Below, piece after piece: positions 32,283-41,836 of a stretch of DNA of 64,000 bases; positions within the stretch are counted from its first letter, which is position 1; every line of letters begins with the position of its first letter. The stretch comes from Caulochytrium protostelioides (Eukaryota > Chytridiomycota > Caulochytriomycetes > Caulochytriales > Caulochytriaceae), in NCBI GenBank assembly GCA_003615045.1, contig ML014113.1:124001-188000 (forward strand). The letters are read 5' to 3'. The notes under the pieces were generated by a model that worked only from the letters and a program-made list of their open reading frames with translations, ran no database searches and was not told the DNA's origin. The translations under genes were made by a program, and so were the position numbers.

Positions 32283-32734
32283 GCCGCGCGCACCGCCGTC
32301 GCACCCACGCCGCTGGGATGGCTCGGATCATCCTTGGTCCGGCCACCTGCGCATTCAGCGTCTGATCACGCCCTCACACTACGCACTGAGGGGATCTTCA
32401 GGTTGGATGCACCTCGGACAGGCATTCCGAGGCAGGCGCGAACTCATCGCGCGGCTCGAGCATCGATCACGGCGGCCACCGTCGTTGCTTGGCACTCGCA
32501 GGCGATCCGCTGACATCTCCCGCCGGCCTCGGCACGCGTCGACGCTGATCCACACCGTACACTCGCGTGCCGGCCCGGCGGGGGACGACGGTAGCCCCTC
32601 TTTCTTGCTCGATGCCTGCGTCGCGCGATACCCGCCCCGTGAGCCATGGGGGAGGCGCGCCGTCGTCCCATGGATGACCGGGCGCCCGCCCTTGTTGGCG
32701 CCGCTCACGCCTCGACCATGCTTATAGATCTATT
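32283..32734. other. intergenic, 3-prime of the Nudix gene
   Basis: About 450 bases with no recognised gene, ending at the 3-prime edge of Fanzor relic 3 (which is on the minus strand). Confidence 0.5.
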
Positions 32735-33460
32735 TTTGTTTAACGCGGTCGTATATAGAGGCCCATGCTGGCACCTCACACGCACACCCATCTTTGGTGC
32801 TGCCCCCGAGGGGTTCCCCCCACCGAGGCAGCGAGCATTGTGGTTCCGTGTCGGATGACTTTGCCGACCACGGGCTGCCACCTGGTGGGCTCCGGGTGGC
32901 GGCACAGCGCTATCGGTCTTTCCGGTATAGCCAGACAGCGTCGAATGGTCAACGCGGCATGGAGGTCGCGGTTCACCAACTTGGTGTGAGTGGCCGTTGG
33001 TAGCTTCATACCACAGCAACTCACGAACCGCGATTCCCTAGCGCCGGCGTTGACCGGGTTTCAGGATCACATTCGTCTGGGTGTACACCCAAGTGGACTC
33101 GGTTGCCTTCGGCTCGGTCGGGGGGAGCCCCCGCCCGGGACGCGGGGGAGATCGGCACCTTCATCGGGTCCCGGGATTTGCATCTTGGTCAGGATGTCAT
33201 CCGTCTCGGCATGCCCCTGGGTCGTCCGAAATTCGTCGACCAAGACGGTGCGGAAAGGCTGAATCCACGCCTGGTACGCGCGAGCGGTTGGGACGGCGAT
33301 CTCGTCCTAACCGCTGGCGGCAAGCTTGAAGGCGCCATAGGCAACCAACCCTTTATCACGGGCTTTAGCTTCGTGGCCGCCCCATCGGTGACGCGGTTCA
33401 AGCACTGGGCAAACACGCGCTGCTTGCCGCTGTACAAGGCACATCGTGGAGATTCAGAGT
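32735..33460 (-). pseudogene. Fanzor (eukaryotic TnpB-like) nuclease relic, copy 3
   Basis: The longest recognisable copy. Reading the minus strand, a piece SGKQRVFAQCLNRVTDG (near 33,390-33,440) precedes GLVAYGAFKLAASG, a TAG stop and PTARAYQAWIQPF. Then comes LVDEFRTTQGHAETDDIL, with the RuvC-II glutamate kept. After further frame breaks it continues KPGQRRR, a TAG stop (the same position as in copy 1), RELLWYEATNG and LVNRDLHAALTIRR, with the RuvC-III aspartate kept. So both visible catalytic acidic residues survive, but stops and frameshifts disable it. The 3-prime block with GGTGGGGGGAACCCC...CAGCACC aligns with copies 1 and 2. Degraded upstream coding sequence may continue to about 33,800, but I cannot prove it. 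Confidence 0.72.
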
Positions 33461-36169
33461 GTACCGCTTGGCCCGGGGAGCAACAGGCCGTCCCTCGCCG
33501 CTCACTGCCAAGCCGACAGACGCGGGTGCGGCCCGCGCCGACGGCCAGCCAAGCCGCGGGCCTTCTCTGAGCATTGAAGCATGGCAGGGGGCTCGTTGGC
33601 CAGGAGCAGGCACGCATGCTGGAGCGATGGCGAGCGCGCAAGCGCTTGATGCTGCCCGGCGGCGCCGCAGCGCGCCCCATGAAAATCCGCACTGGCAATT
33701 TTTCAACCCCCGAGCCGGCTTGGCTTCCGCCCAGAAGGCCGTCGCCCCCGGCCACTTGCCGCCAGCCTCGATCTTCAAACGGAGGGTGCTATCACGGGGG
33801 CTCGGGCAGGGCCGCGCATGCGGCTCCATGCGATGACCCCCGAAGTTGCATGCCCACAGGCGCGTGCATCCGTCCTGCCCTGCCGGTTCGTTTCAGCCGT
33901 GTCACCTGGCTCGCGTGAAGGGCGGATGGGGTGGCGGTCGCGGCGGCCGCCGAGGCGAAGGTGGGGTGCTGTTGACGCGGAGCGATGGCCAGCGCAGGCC
34001 GGGCCAAGGCGAGGGCGGCGTTGCGGCGGATGGGCACGCAGGAGCCATCGCACCATCATCCACGCCAGCCCGCGCCGTCTGCCGTTTTGGCCTCTTTCCT
34101 CCTCCTTGCCGTGGTCGCGCAGACCCCCGGGACGGTCATACCCCGCCCACATGCAAAGGGCACAAAAAGCACCCATCACCTTCCTCCCGCAAGCCGTCAT
34201 GAAAATCTTCAGGCGACGGGACCCCGCTTTCCTTGACGTCGCCTGACTTTGTTGGCGGCTGCAGTGGCGGCATGGCGGACGCGGCTGAGGCGCGCTGACC
34301 GAGGCTGACCGATGCGCTTGCCGCGCGGTCCGGCACGGCATGATCCTCAGCCTGCCTCGACCCCGCGTCGCGCTGGGACGCGTCTCAAATTTGCACGAAT
34401 GTGGCGCAGGCCGGCGAAAATGCACGGCGCACCTGCAGAAACAAGAAGCGCAACAAAGTTGCTCACGGGTGGCGGAGAGCGGAGTTGGCCTGCTCGGGTG
34501 TCCTGCGACGGAGCGGCGCGTGGGCCCTCTGTGGGGAACGGTGAGGGGAGTGAGAGCGTGCGTGTCGGACAAAGTGCTAGTCTTGCTGCACCGTCCAGCG
34601 TGGCATTGTGGTTGCATCCTGGTTGCAGGGGCCGCTCGGCCGCACGGCAAGCAGAGCGGCGGCAAGGAACGCCCAGGACGGGGCCGTTGACGCCGTCCGT
34701 GGCCACGCTCCATGCTTCAGGTTGCTTGCACCTTGAGCAGCGAGCACCGACGGCAGCACCGTCTCATCGGGTTGCAGCCACGAACAAGAAAAAAAATCTG
34801 CTTCAAATTTACACTTTCGCGCCATGCTCCCGCTGAGGCGGGAAGAAACGCCGGCGGCAGTCGGGGTTCTCGCGGGAGTCGAGCCGCTCTCGCGGAGGAG
34901 AGCTCGGCCACCGCTAGCGGTAGGGTGGTTGCGGCATAGCCTGATGGAGTCGGACGCGCCGCTAACTGCCGTTGGGACCCAACAAGACAAGATCGTTCTG
35001 CGAATTCAGCACGCTGTAGCCGCAATGCCACGCTCGGTCTCACCCGAGCTGCGTCCGTTACTTCGCTGGCACACGGTGGGTGGCCGGGGGTGAGACGCTA
35101 CCCTCACTAAACGCATTCGCGCCGTGACGCCTTCACACACCAAAACGGCCCGCCTTCGACGTTTCTTCGCCGCATGGACGCGCCGCTCTCCACGTCGCAC
35201 AGAAAACAAAAATTAGCGGACTCCGACGCTCGTTCCGCGATTGTGATCCGCCCGTTGGCCGCTGGTCGTGCCTGCGCGTCGTTACCTGCTGCCCTCGCCT
35301 GACCGCCCGCTCCTGTGCGACATCGACTCGGCCACGGAACCGTCGTGCCTTCCCCGTTCCGCATCGTCTCAGCTCGGAACATCCTTGGAACGTGCCGATC
35401 ACTCGGGTCTCGGTACATGCCATGGTGCGCCAGCCTCAGTCCTCGATACACTTGTGACACTTCCTGCGTCACCCCAGACCAACGTGGTGGCATTCATGCT
35501 CTGCTTCTGATGGATCCCAGGTGACCCCTCTGTGGAGCCGTTGCTACCCGCAGCCAAAACTCGCTCTACAGGCGATCAACTCGCCATCGCCCTTCCCGTT
35601 ACCGCGACGGTTACCCTTTACTGTTACCCTTGATACCGCCTCATAGGTTGTGCTCTGTTCACACCACCCTGCATCACCCAGCATCACCCAGCATCACCCT
35701 GCATCACCCTGCATCACCCTGCATCACCCTGCATCATTCCGCCGACGCTTTTGTCTATTCCTTCGGTCAGGTCCAGACGCCCCACGCTCGATTGATCGTC
35801 GCGATCGACAGGGCCCTCGACAAACACCGCCTTCCGCCCCCGACCTGCCTCATCGCTCCATCACGGCCGCGCCCAAACCGAAAAACCCCACCATTTCATA
35901 CGCCGCCGGCCTCAGCATCCTCACGCATTGCTGACGCTTGCGGCGAAGCGCATCCCGCGCCCTTTCAGGATCCGGGAGGCCCCCTCGCTCGGTGACGGGG
36001 CTGCGCCCACTGCATCGGCACGCCGCCTTCGGGCCCACCGCTCCGACCCCAACGGGAGGACGCTGGGGACCGCGGGCGGCATCGGCATCACTCGCACGAC
36101 CACGATTCTCGCAACCAACGGACCGTCGTGCACGGCATCCCGTGGCGCGGCACGCCCCGAGCAGCCACG
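33461..36169. other. 2.7-kb intergenic region upstream of the CAP gene
   Basis: No supported gene. The left part (33,461-35,100) may hide the strongly decayed N-terminal part of Fanzor relic 3, since it lies upstream of it on the minus strand and contains a T8 run on that strand near 34,790, but no motif was recognised. A 10-base tandem repeat at 35,671-35,740 is listed. The right part is the presumed CAP promoter; no TATA box was identified. Confidence 0.4.
35671..35740 (+). repeat. 10-bp tandem repeat (GCATCACCCT/A)7
   Basis: Seven consecutive 10-base units: three of GCATCACCCA/T, three of GCATCACCCT and a diverged last unit, GCATCATTCC. No spacers. It lies about 430 bases before the CAP gene. 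Confidence 0.95.
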
Positions 36170-37474
36170 ATGGCGTCGCTCTCCGGTCGGCGGTCCCCGC
36201 GCCGATCCCATAGGCTGCTGATCATGCTCCTGCTCGCGCTGGCGCTGTTCGCCTCGGCCGCCGACGCCGCCATCGCGCGCAACAGCCGCGCCATCGTCTC
36301 CCATAGCAACCGCGTCGTCAAGAAGTCGAGACGCTCGCTGACCGATGTCGGGCTGGACGGCCAGCCCTGTCTGGACCAGGCCAACCCGCTCTCTCAGCCG
36401 GGCTTGGCGAGCTGCGCTGCCAACGCGCCAGGAGCGCCCGCCGCCGACATGGCCCCGTCGAATCCGGCGTTGAATCCGGCTATGGGGCTGAGCATGAAGG
36501 CCGACGCCCGTCTCTTGGACGTCGCGGCCGACCCGGCGGCCGATCGGGCGGACGCCCCCGCCATCAAGGTCGCTCAACCGCCGCCAGCAGCCGCGGTGAC
36601 CTACGAGCCCGTGGAGGCCACGCCGACGCGGACCGCCTCCTCCGAGGTGACCCTCCCGCCTGTCGGCAGTAAAGCCCGTCTGACGGACGCCGCCATCCAT
36701 GCCGAGCTTGGGGAAGCGGCGGCGGCGTCCCCCGCCATGCCGGTCGCGAACGCCAAGGCCGCCGAGCCCACCGCCACCGCGCCCTCGGCCTTCGAGGACG
36801 CCGCGCCGCAGGAGCACGTGCAGCACCCGGCCACCATTACGCGGCGCGTGCAGCACCGCGCCCAGCCGACGCCCCAGCGGCAGGTGCCCGCCGGCGCCGT
36901 CGTGCGCCACACGCAGGTGGTGCGGCAGCAGCCGGCCGCGGCGCACCGCACGTCGTCGCCGTCGCGGCCGACGGTCACCAAAACCGTGCGCCGCGTCGCG
37001 TCAGTGCCCGCGTCACCCGCGACCGGGACGCCCCAGGCGATCCCGATGACCGCGACGCCGCCTGACGCGTGGGCCCAGGCCTGCATGGAAGAGCACAACC
37101 GGCTGCGCCGCAAGTTCGGCAAGGCGGATCTGCAGTGGTCGCCGCGCGCCGCGTCGTACGCCCAGATCTGGAGCAACATCCTCAACGCGCGGCAGACGGG
37201 TCTGGCGCACTCGCACGGCATGTTTCCCGGGTACGGCGAGAACCTGTACAGCGGGACCCCCTCGTGCCGCGACGCGGTGCGCGCCTGGGGCGCCGAGGCC
37301 CCGCTCTACAACGGCGAGCCGATCGGCACCGGCGACTTTGAGGGCTACGGCCACTTCACCCAGGCCATCTGGCCCGACACCACCGCCGTCGGCTGCGCCA
37401 TCTCCGGCGTCACCATCACCTGCGAATACTATCCCGCGGGCAACTTCCAGGGCGAAGTCGTTTCCAAGCACTAA
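36170..37474 (+). CDS. secreted CAP/PR-1 (SCP-like) protein
   Basis: A 434-residue protein. Residues 1-33 form a signal peptide (basic start, then LLIMLLLALALFASAADA). Residues 34 to about 295 are a Pro/Ala/Thr/Val-rich linker, probably glycosylated. The CAP domain lies at about 300-432: CMEEHNRLRRKFGKADLQWS, YGENLYSG, the CAP1 signature GHFTQAIW and the CAP2 signature CEYYPAGN at the end. The histidines and glutamate that form the CAP cavity are visible (HSHGMF and GYGENL). Fungal members (Pry1 type) bind sterols and fatty acids outside the cell. I chose the ATG at 36,170 because the signal peptide starts there; an earlier in-frame ATG at 36,128 would add 14 residues and bury the signal. Single exon, convergent with the YheT-like hydrolase. 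Confidence 0.92.
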   Translation: MASLSGRRSPRRSHRLLIMLLLALALFASAADAAIARNSRAIVSHSNRVVKKSRRSLTDVGLDGQPCLDQANPLSQPGLASCAANAPGAPAADMAPSNPALNPAMGLSMKADARLLDVAADPAADRADAPAIKVAQPPPAAAVTYEPVEATPTRTASSEVTLPPVGSKARLTDAAIHAELGEAAAASPAMPVANAKAAEPTATAPSAFEDAAPQEHVQHPATITRRVQHRAQPTPQRQVPAGAVVRHTQVVRQQPAAAHRTSSPSRPTVTKTVRRVASVPASPATGTPQAIPMTATPPDAWAQACMEEHNRLRRKFGKADLQWSPRAASYAQIWSNILNARQTGLAHSHGMFPGYGENLYSGTPSCRDAVRAWGAEAPLYNGEPIGTGDFEGYGHFTQAIWPDTTAVGCAISGVTITCEYYPAGNFQGEVVSKH

Positions 37475-37863
37475 GCGCCTTGCCGAGGATGCTCGCATAC
37501 CTTCCCGACGACCCATTGAACCCATCACGACCCGTTCCCCTGGCTCTGCTTCCATTCCCTCCTTGGCCTTGGCCCTCCGACGACCGCACCTGTGCGCCGT
37601 TCGACGGGGACGGACGATCCCCCCCTCCTGATGGCTCAGCGGCATCCTTCCACTCAATCGATGCCGCCCTTCTCCCTGCTCTCCCCATCACTCGCACCCC
37701 CCTTAATGACGAGCGTATATGATCGCTCTGGACTATTTATTTCTTGCATGACAGGCGGGAGGATGTCCCATGCCCTCCTTGCCGTCTTTTCTTTATTTAA
37801 ACGCATGACACCGACATGCATTGCATGCATCCATGATCGATAATACAATGATCAACGACCATG
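37475..37863. other. 3-prime intergenic region between convergent genes
   Basis: The CAP gene (plus) and the hydrolase gene (minus) end here. The sequence is pyrimidine-rich, then AT-richer (TTTATTTAAAC at about 37,790), which fits 3-prime UTRs and poly(A) signals for both strands. Confidence 0.55.
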
Positions 37864-39654
37864 TTACGCGTCGACGGAGAGGTCGGGTCCGTGCTGGGCA
37901 TGGCGGAGCGCCATGACGAGGAACTCGGCCGCCGGGCGCTGGACCCACTGGCGCGGGCGCCAGCCCTCGTACCACCCGACATGCCCGCCGCGCTGCATCG
38001 CGGCCAGCACAACGTAGGGGTTCTCGGCGGCATCCGAGACGGGCCATGTGACCCATGGCACGACGGGGTCGTCCTCGGCCGAGATCGCAAGGTAAGGCAC
38101 CCGGATATACGGCACGTACTGCGCGCTCGAGCCGCGGCGATAGTAGTCGTCGACGGACGCATAGCGGCCCAGCAACCGCGTCACGTGGTGGTCGAACGTG
38201 CGCGGGGAGCGGATCTGCGACACGTACAGCGTCTTGAGAAGGGTCCCGCGGTGCTCCGCGCCGGCGAGCGCGTCGGCCGAGGTATCCGCGGCCTGCGCGG
38301 TGGCATCCAGCGCCTCTGCCGCCACGGTGCTCGAGCATGACGACGACGCATCACCGGAGCCATCGCCCGAGGAAGCGGCCGGTCGTCGCGACTTGGCGCC
38401 TGTCCCGGCATTGTCGTCGGCAGTGGAGGACGACGATGGCAATGACGACAACGACGACGACGATGGCGAGTGACCGGCCGTCAGCGTCGCCGGCGACCGC
38501 GTGAAGTGGTGGGCGTGCTTCGAGAACAAGCGGCCCAAGCTGCGCCCCATACCCGGGGAGTAAATATGGCGACCCGCCACGGAAGAATCAAGCCAGCGCG
38601 CGCCGGCCAGCAGGTCGAAGGGGTTGCTGATGGCGACGGCGCCCAGGAGCGGCGAGCGCTCGCCCGTCTCGCCGAGGTAGCACGTCAGCACGTTGGCGCC
38701 GAGGCTGAACCCGACGGCAGCCATCGGCACGTCCAGGGCGCCCGTGGCTTCCTGGACGCGACCGATCGTCGCGCGGAGATCGCCGGTGTAGCACGCATTG
38801 TACAGCTGCGCGCTCGTGAGCTGTGAGCCGGCGCAGCCGCGGGCGTTCATGACGACGACGCGGACGCCGTGGTCAACGGCCATGACGGCGCGCACCATGT
38901 CCTGGACGTACGCCTCGTGGCTGCCGCCCGTCAGGCCGTGGAGGATGATGATGACGGGCGCTGTGCGGGGCAGCGGGTCGGGCCCGGGCGGCACGGGGTC
39001 CGAGGCGGCCTGGTCGGCGTCCGCCGCGGACCGCGCGGGCACCGTGCCGCCGGGACGGCAGGGAAACCAGTCGAGGGCGTTGTGGCCGCCCTCGGCGTGC
39101 TGCAGCAGGTCGCGGTCGTACAGCAAGGAGCCGCTCTTCCAGCTGTCGGGCCGTGAGGCCCAAAGCGTCTGCAGATGGCCGTTCGGCAGCCACGGCGTCG
39201 ACGAGAATCCGGCGAACAGCGTCGGGCACTGCGCATGGACCAGCCGCTGGAGCTGCGTGTGCTGGAGCTGTGCGCGCGCACGCAGCGTCGGCGCTTTGGG
39301 GTCGGCATCGGCGTGCGTCGAGCCGCGGCCCGTCGTCGGCGCCGGGCGCAGGACCGCGTGGCCGCCGGGCGCGCCGAAGCTCAGGCGCACGGGTACCGGG
39401 CCGAAGGGCTGCCACCCCGACTGGCGCAGCAGCAGGTATGCGGCGGCGCAGAAGAGCGCCCAGTGCAACGTGTCGAACGCGGGCATCGTCGCCGCGGCGT
39501 TCGCAATCCACGGTGGCACCATGGTGCACGGCGGCGCGTTGGAGCACGGCGGCACGGCCGGGCAGGCTGGTTCGAAGGCTGCTTCAGAGGGCAGCCATGC
39601 CTTGAGGGTCGCGACGGACCCGAGATTGTCCCGCAGAGCCCCCCACGAGCTCAT
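37864..39654 (-). CDS. alpha/beta hydrolase, YheT/ABHD1-3/Eht1 type
   Basis: A 596-residue single-exon protein. A hydrophobic segment near residues 55-75 (FDTLHWALFCAAAYLLL) could anchor it to a membrane. The fold starts with FSSTPWLPNGHLQTLWA, a hallmark of the YheT/ABHD1-3 group, then VIIILHGLTGGSHEAYV, VVVMNARGCAGSQL and the nucleophile elbow GFSLGAN with Ser317. The acid lies in AEDDPVVPW and the histidine in QRGGHVGWYEG, so the triad is complete. A Ser/Asp/Ala-rich insert of about 80 residues sits before the last third. Yeast relatives Eht1/Eeb1 make and cleave medium-chain fatty-acid ethyl esters; animal ABHD1-3 act on phospholipids. The precise substrate is unknown. Confidence 0.87.
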   Translation of the reverse strand: MSSWGALRDNLGSVATLKAWLPSEAAFEPACPAVPPCSNAPPCTMVPPWIANAAATMPAFDTLHWALFCAAAYLLLRQSGWQPFGPVPVRLSFGAPGGHAVLRPAPTTGRGSTHADADPKAPTLRARAQLQHTQLQRLVHAQCPTLFAGFSSTPWLPNGHLQTLWASRPDSWKSGSLLYDRDLLQHAEGGHNALDWFPCRPGGTVPARSAADADQAASDPVPPGPDPLPRTAPVIIILHGLTGGSHEAYVQDMVRAVMAVDHGVRVVVMNARGCAGSQLTSAQLYNACYTGDLRATIGRVQEATGALDVPMAAVGFSLGANVLTCYLGETGERSPLLGAVAISNPFDLLAGARWLDSSVAGRHIYSPGMGRSLGRLFSKHAHHFTRSPATLTAGHSPSSSSLSSLPSSSSTADDNAGTGAKSRRPAASSGDGSGDASSSCSSTVAAEALDATAQAADTSADALAGAEHRGTLLKTLYVSQIRSPRTFDHHVTRLLGRYASVDDYYRRGSSAQYVPYIRVPYLAISAEDDPVVPWVTWPVSDAAENPYVVLAAMQRGGHVGWYEGWRPRQWVQRPAAEFLVMALRHAQHGPDLSVDA

Positions 39655-40894
39655 CGTGGAAGAGAGCTTCAGCGACGCCGGGAAAAGAAAGAGGTTTGGA
39701 AAGGACTGTGCTTCAACGATGTTAAACCATGGGGAAAAGGGTGATGTCAGCGGTGACGATCGGGTGACGGACAGATCGGCCCTCGAGAATCCGCTGGGAG
39801 GGTGCGCGCGACTTTCGAGGTTTCATGGAAGCGCTGCCTGCGAGAACCTGGCATCACCTTTGTCCATGCTATCGATACGGTCGCCCAGCCTGAACATCGT
39901 CATCTACCACCGCACCCGGATGGAAGCGGCGGCTCCGTGGTCCGGACCTCTCCAGACGAGGCGGGTTCGCAAAGCCACGCCATGACGCCATGACGCCATA
40001 CCCCCCGCTGGTGCTGGATCGGCCCGTCCTGGCCCTGGCACTTCCCCCGGTCGGCCCCATCTGCCGGCACCATCTCGATGTGCCTGCGCAATCTGCGCCA
40101 GTTATACTGTCGGAGCACAGCAGAGCAGAGCAAAGCAAAGCAGAGCAGAGCAGAGCAGAGCAGAGCGCTTTGACGGCGCAAGGTCGTACACGCCGCCTCT
40201 GAGCCTCCACGGCTTTCCGGAAGGCGATCCCCGACGCACCCCACCACAGATACCCTGCGGACACCGATGGCGCCCGGGGCTTTGGCTCGCCATGACGTGG
40301 CGCCACAGCCTCCCGATGCTCCACTGCATTTCAAATCCGGAAGAAACGCGTCCACCCGATCGCCATCAGCACGGCGCATGGGAAAGGAACCCGGAAAGGC
40401 GCGGCCATGCAATGGCCCAGGCGGTACGATGCGGCGCGGTACGATGGAACACGGAGGTTTCCGGAGGCCGAGGCATCCGCATGCCCTAGGCATGTGGCGA
40501 GGCGGGGAGCCCAGGCGTGAGTCCTCCAGCCCGGGATGGCCCGACGGGTGGCAGTTTGTTTCCGACGGCGCAGGCCCGCGTGCCGCCGCCGCTGCTGCCG
40601 GAAGGCAGCCCAAGCGGTCGATTGAGACGACCAGCCGCGAAACAAAGCGCCGTCGCCGCCCCATCGTCACCACTGGGGACCCCTGCCACGTTGAGGGCGG
40701 ATGTGCCCACCGCGATGGCGACCACCACGAGGGAGTATGCTCTGACAAATGCCGTATCGCACATGCATTCACGCATTCACGCCCTCAAAAAAGCATGGTC
40801 ACCCTACGATGTGAGACAGAACTCCCCCTCAGGCTTCATCGTGATCTCCGATTGGGATGAGGGCATCGTGGCATTGACAAAATAGAGAGGCCAT
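39655..40894. other. intergenic, promoter of the hydrolase gene and 3-prime of mS38
   Basis: About 1.2 kb without a recognised gene. It contains an AGAGC pentamer repeat (listed). Open frames of up to 290 residues on either strand have no domain. Confidence 0.5.
40121..40167 (+). repeat. pentamer microsatellite (AGAGC/AAAGC)n
   Basis: About nine units of AGAGC with two AAAGC variants in the middle. A second pentamer array (GGCTC/AGCTC) is found at 41,943-41,982, nearly its reverse complement in type. Confidence 0.9.
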
Positions 40895-41836
40895 TTAAAT
40901 CTGCTTCTTGCGGTTCTTGCCGCGGTTCTTGAGGTACTCGCGGTTGTAGCGGCGCGAGTGACGCGTGGCGCGACGGCGCTTCTTCCACTTGTGGCGGTTC
41001 ATCTTTTTGCGGCGGATGCGCATGATGTTCCATGCGGCCAGCAGCGGCGTCGCGTCTGTCGCGGCGCCATCCTGCGTCATGGGCACGACTGACGGCGACA
41101 CGGGTGGTGATGGCGGCAGCGCCGTCGGGGCCACCATCGGAACCGTCCAGCAGCGCGCAACCCCGGCCTTCGGCACGGCGCTCCAGCGCAGTGGGCGCGA
41201 CGGTGACCGCCGCGCGAGCGGCGACATCACGACGTGCGGGGCATGCGGATGGCACCACGCGGTCGGCACGAGCCGCGGCACGGGCCGCCCTTCGGCATCG
41301 ACGCGCTGGCCGACCTCCGCCTGGGCGTGTGAGAGCAGCGCGTCGACAAAGACGGGCGACGCGAGCTGCTCCGGCGACGGCAGCGCCGACGGCTGCGGCG
41401 GCGCCGCGGGCATCCCTGGGATCTGGGCGAGCTCCAGATGGAAGATCTGGACGCCGGCCATCGCGTCACCGAGCGGCGCCGTCGCGCCGGGCACAAGCGG
41501 CGCGTTGTTCACGTCGAACACCGGCGGCAGCGAGCCCAGATGCGATGGCAGCTGGCCGCTCGCCAGCGTGCGCGGGAGGGCGCGCGCGTCCCTGCGGGGC
41601 AGCGCGCGGCCCACGGCGACGGTAGGCATCGCGGGCGGCGCCATCACGGACGGCGTCCGCCGCATCGGCGCCGCCGGCTGGGTCGCGACGACCTCCGTCG
41701 TCGGGGCGGCGTGGCCATGGTGCAGGGGCGACGCGACGGTGCTGGCGGCGCGCAGACCCGACGAGGGCCGCGCGAGCGCCGGCCAAGCGGCCACGGGCCG
41801 CCATAGGGACGGCACGACGGCGGTCAGCCGCGTCAT
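40895..41836 (-). CDS. mitochondrial small ribosomal subunit protein mS38 (Cox24/AURKAIP1 C-terminus)
   Basis: A 313-residue single-exon protein. The ATG at 41,836 starts a typical mitochondrial presequence (MTRLTAVVPSLWRPVAAWPA). The middle is Pro/Ala-rich with no domain. The last 42 residues are very basic: MRIRRKKMNRHKWKKRRRAT and then RYNREYLKNRGKNRKKQI. This matches the short conserved C-terminal domain of the mS38 family (yeast Cox24/Qri5, human AURKAIP1), which sits near the decoding site of the mitoribosome and was first described in mitochondrial mRNA processing. Only that tail is conserved in the family, so the long middle part is not unusual. An upstream in-frame TTG would add residues, but there is no ATG. 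Confidence 0.87.
   Translation of the reverse strand: MTRLTAVVPSLWRPVAAWPALARPSSGLRAASTVASPLHHGHAAPTTEVVATQPAAPMRRTPSVMAPPAMPTVAVGRALPRRDARALPRTLASGQLPSHLGSLPPVFDVNNAPLVPGATAPLGDAMAGVQIFHLELAQIPGMPAAPPQPSALPSPEQLASPVFVDALLSHAQAEVGQRVDAEGRPVPRLVPTAWCHPHAPHVVMSPLARRSPSRPLRWSAVPKAGVARCWTVPMVAPTALPPSPPVSPSVVPMTQDGAATDATPLLAAWNIMRIRRKKMNRHKWKKRRRATRHSRRYNREYLKNRGKNRKKQI

Noticed and set aside
35671-35740. Interstitial telomere repeat (CACCCT-like)
   Set aside because: The unit is 10 bases (GCATCACCCT) and does not match TTAGGG/CCCTAA-type repeats; only a simple tandem repeat is supported.
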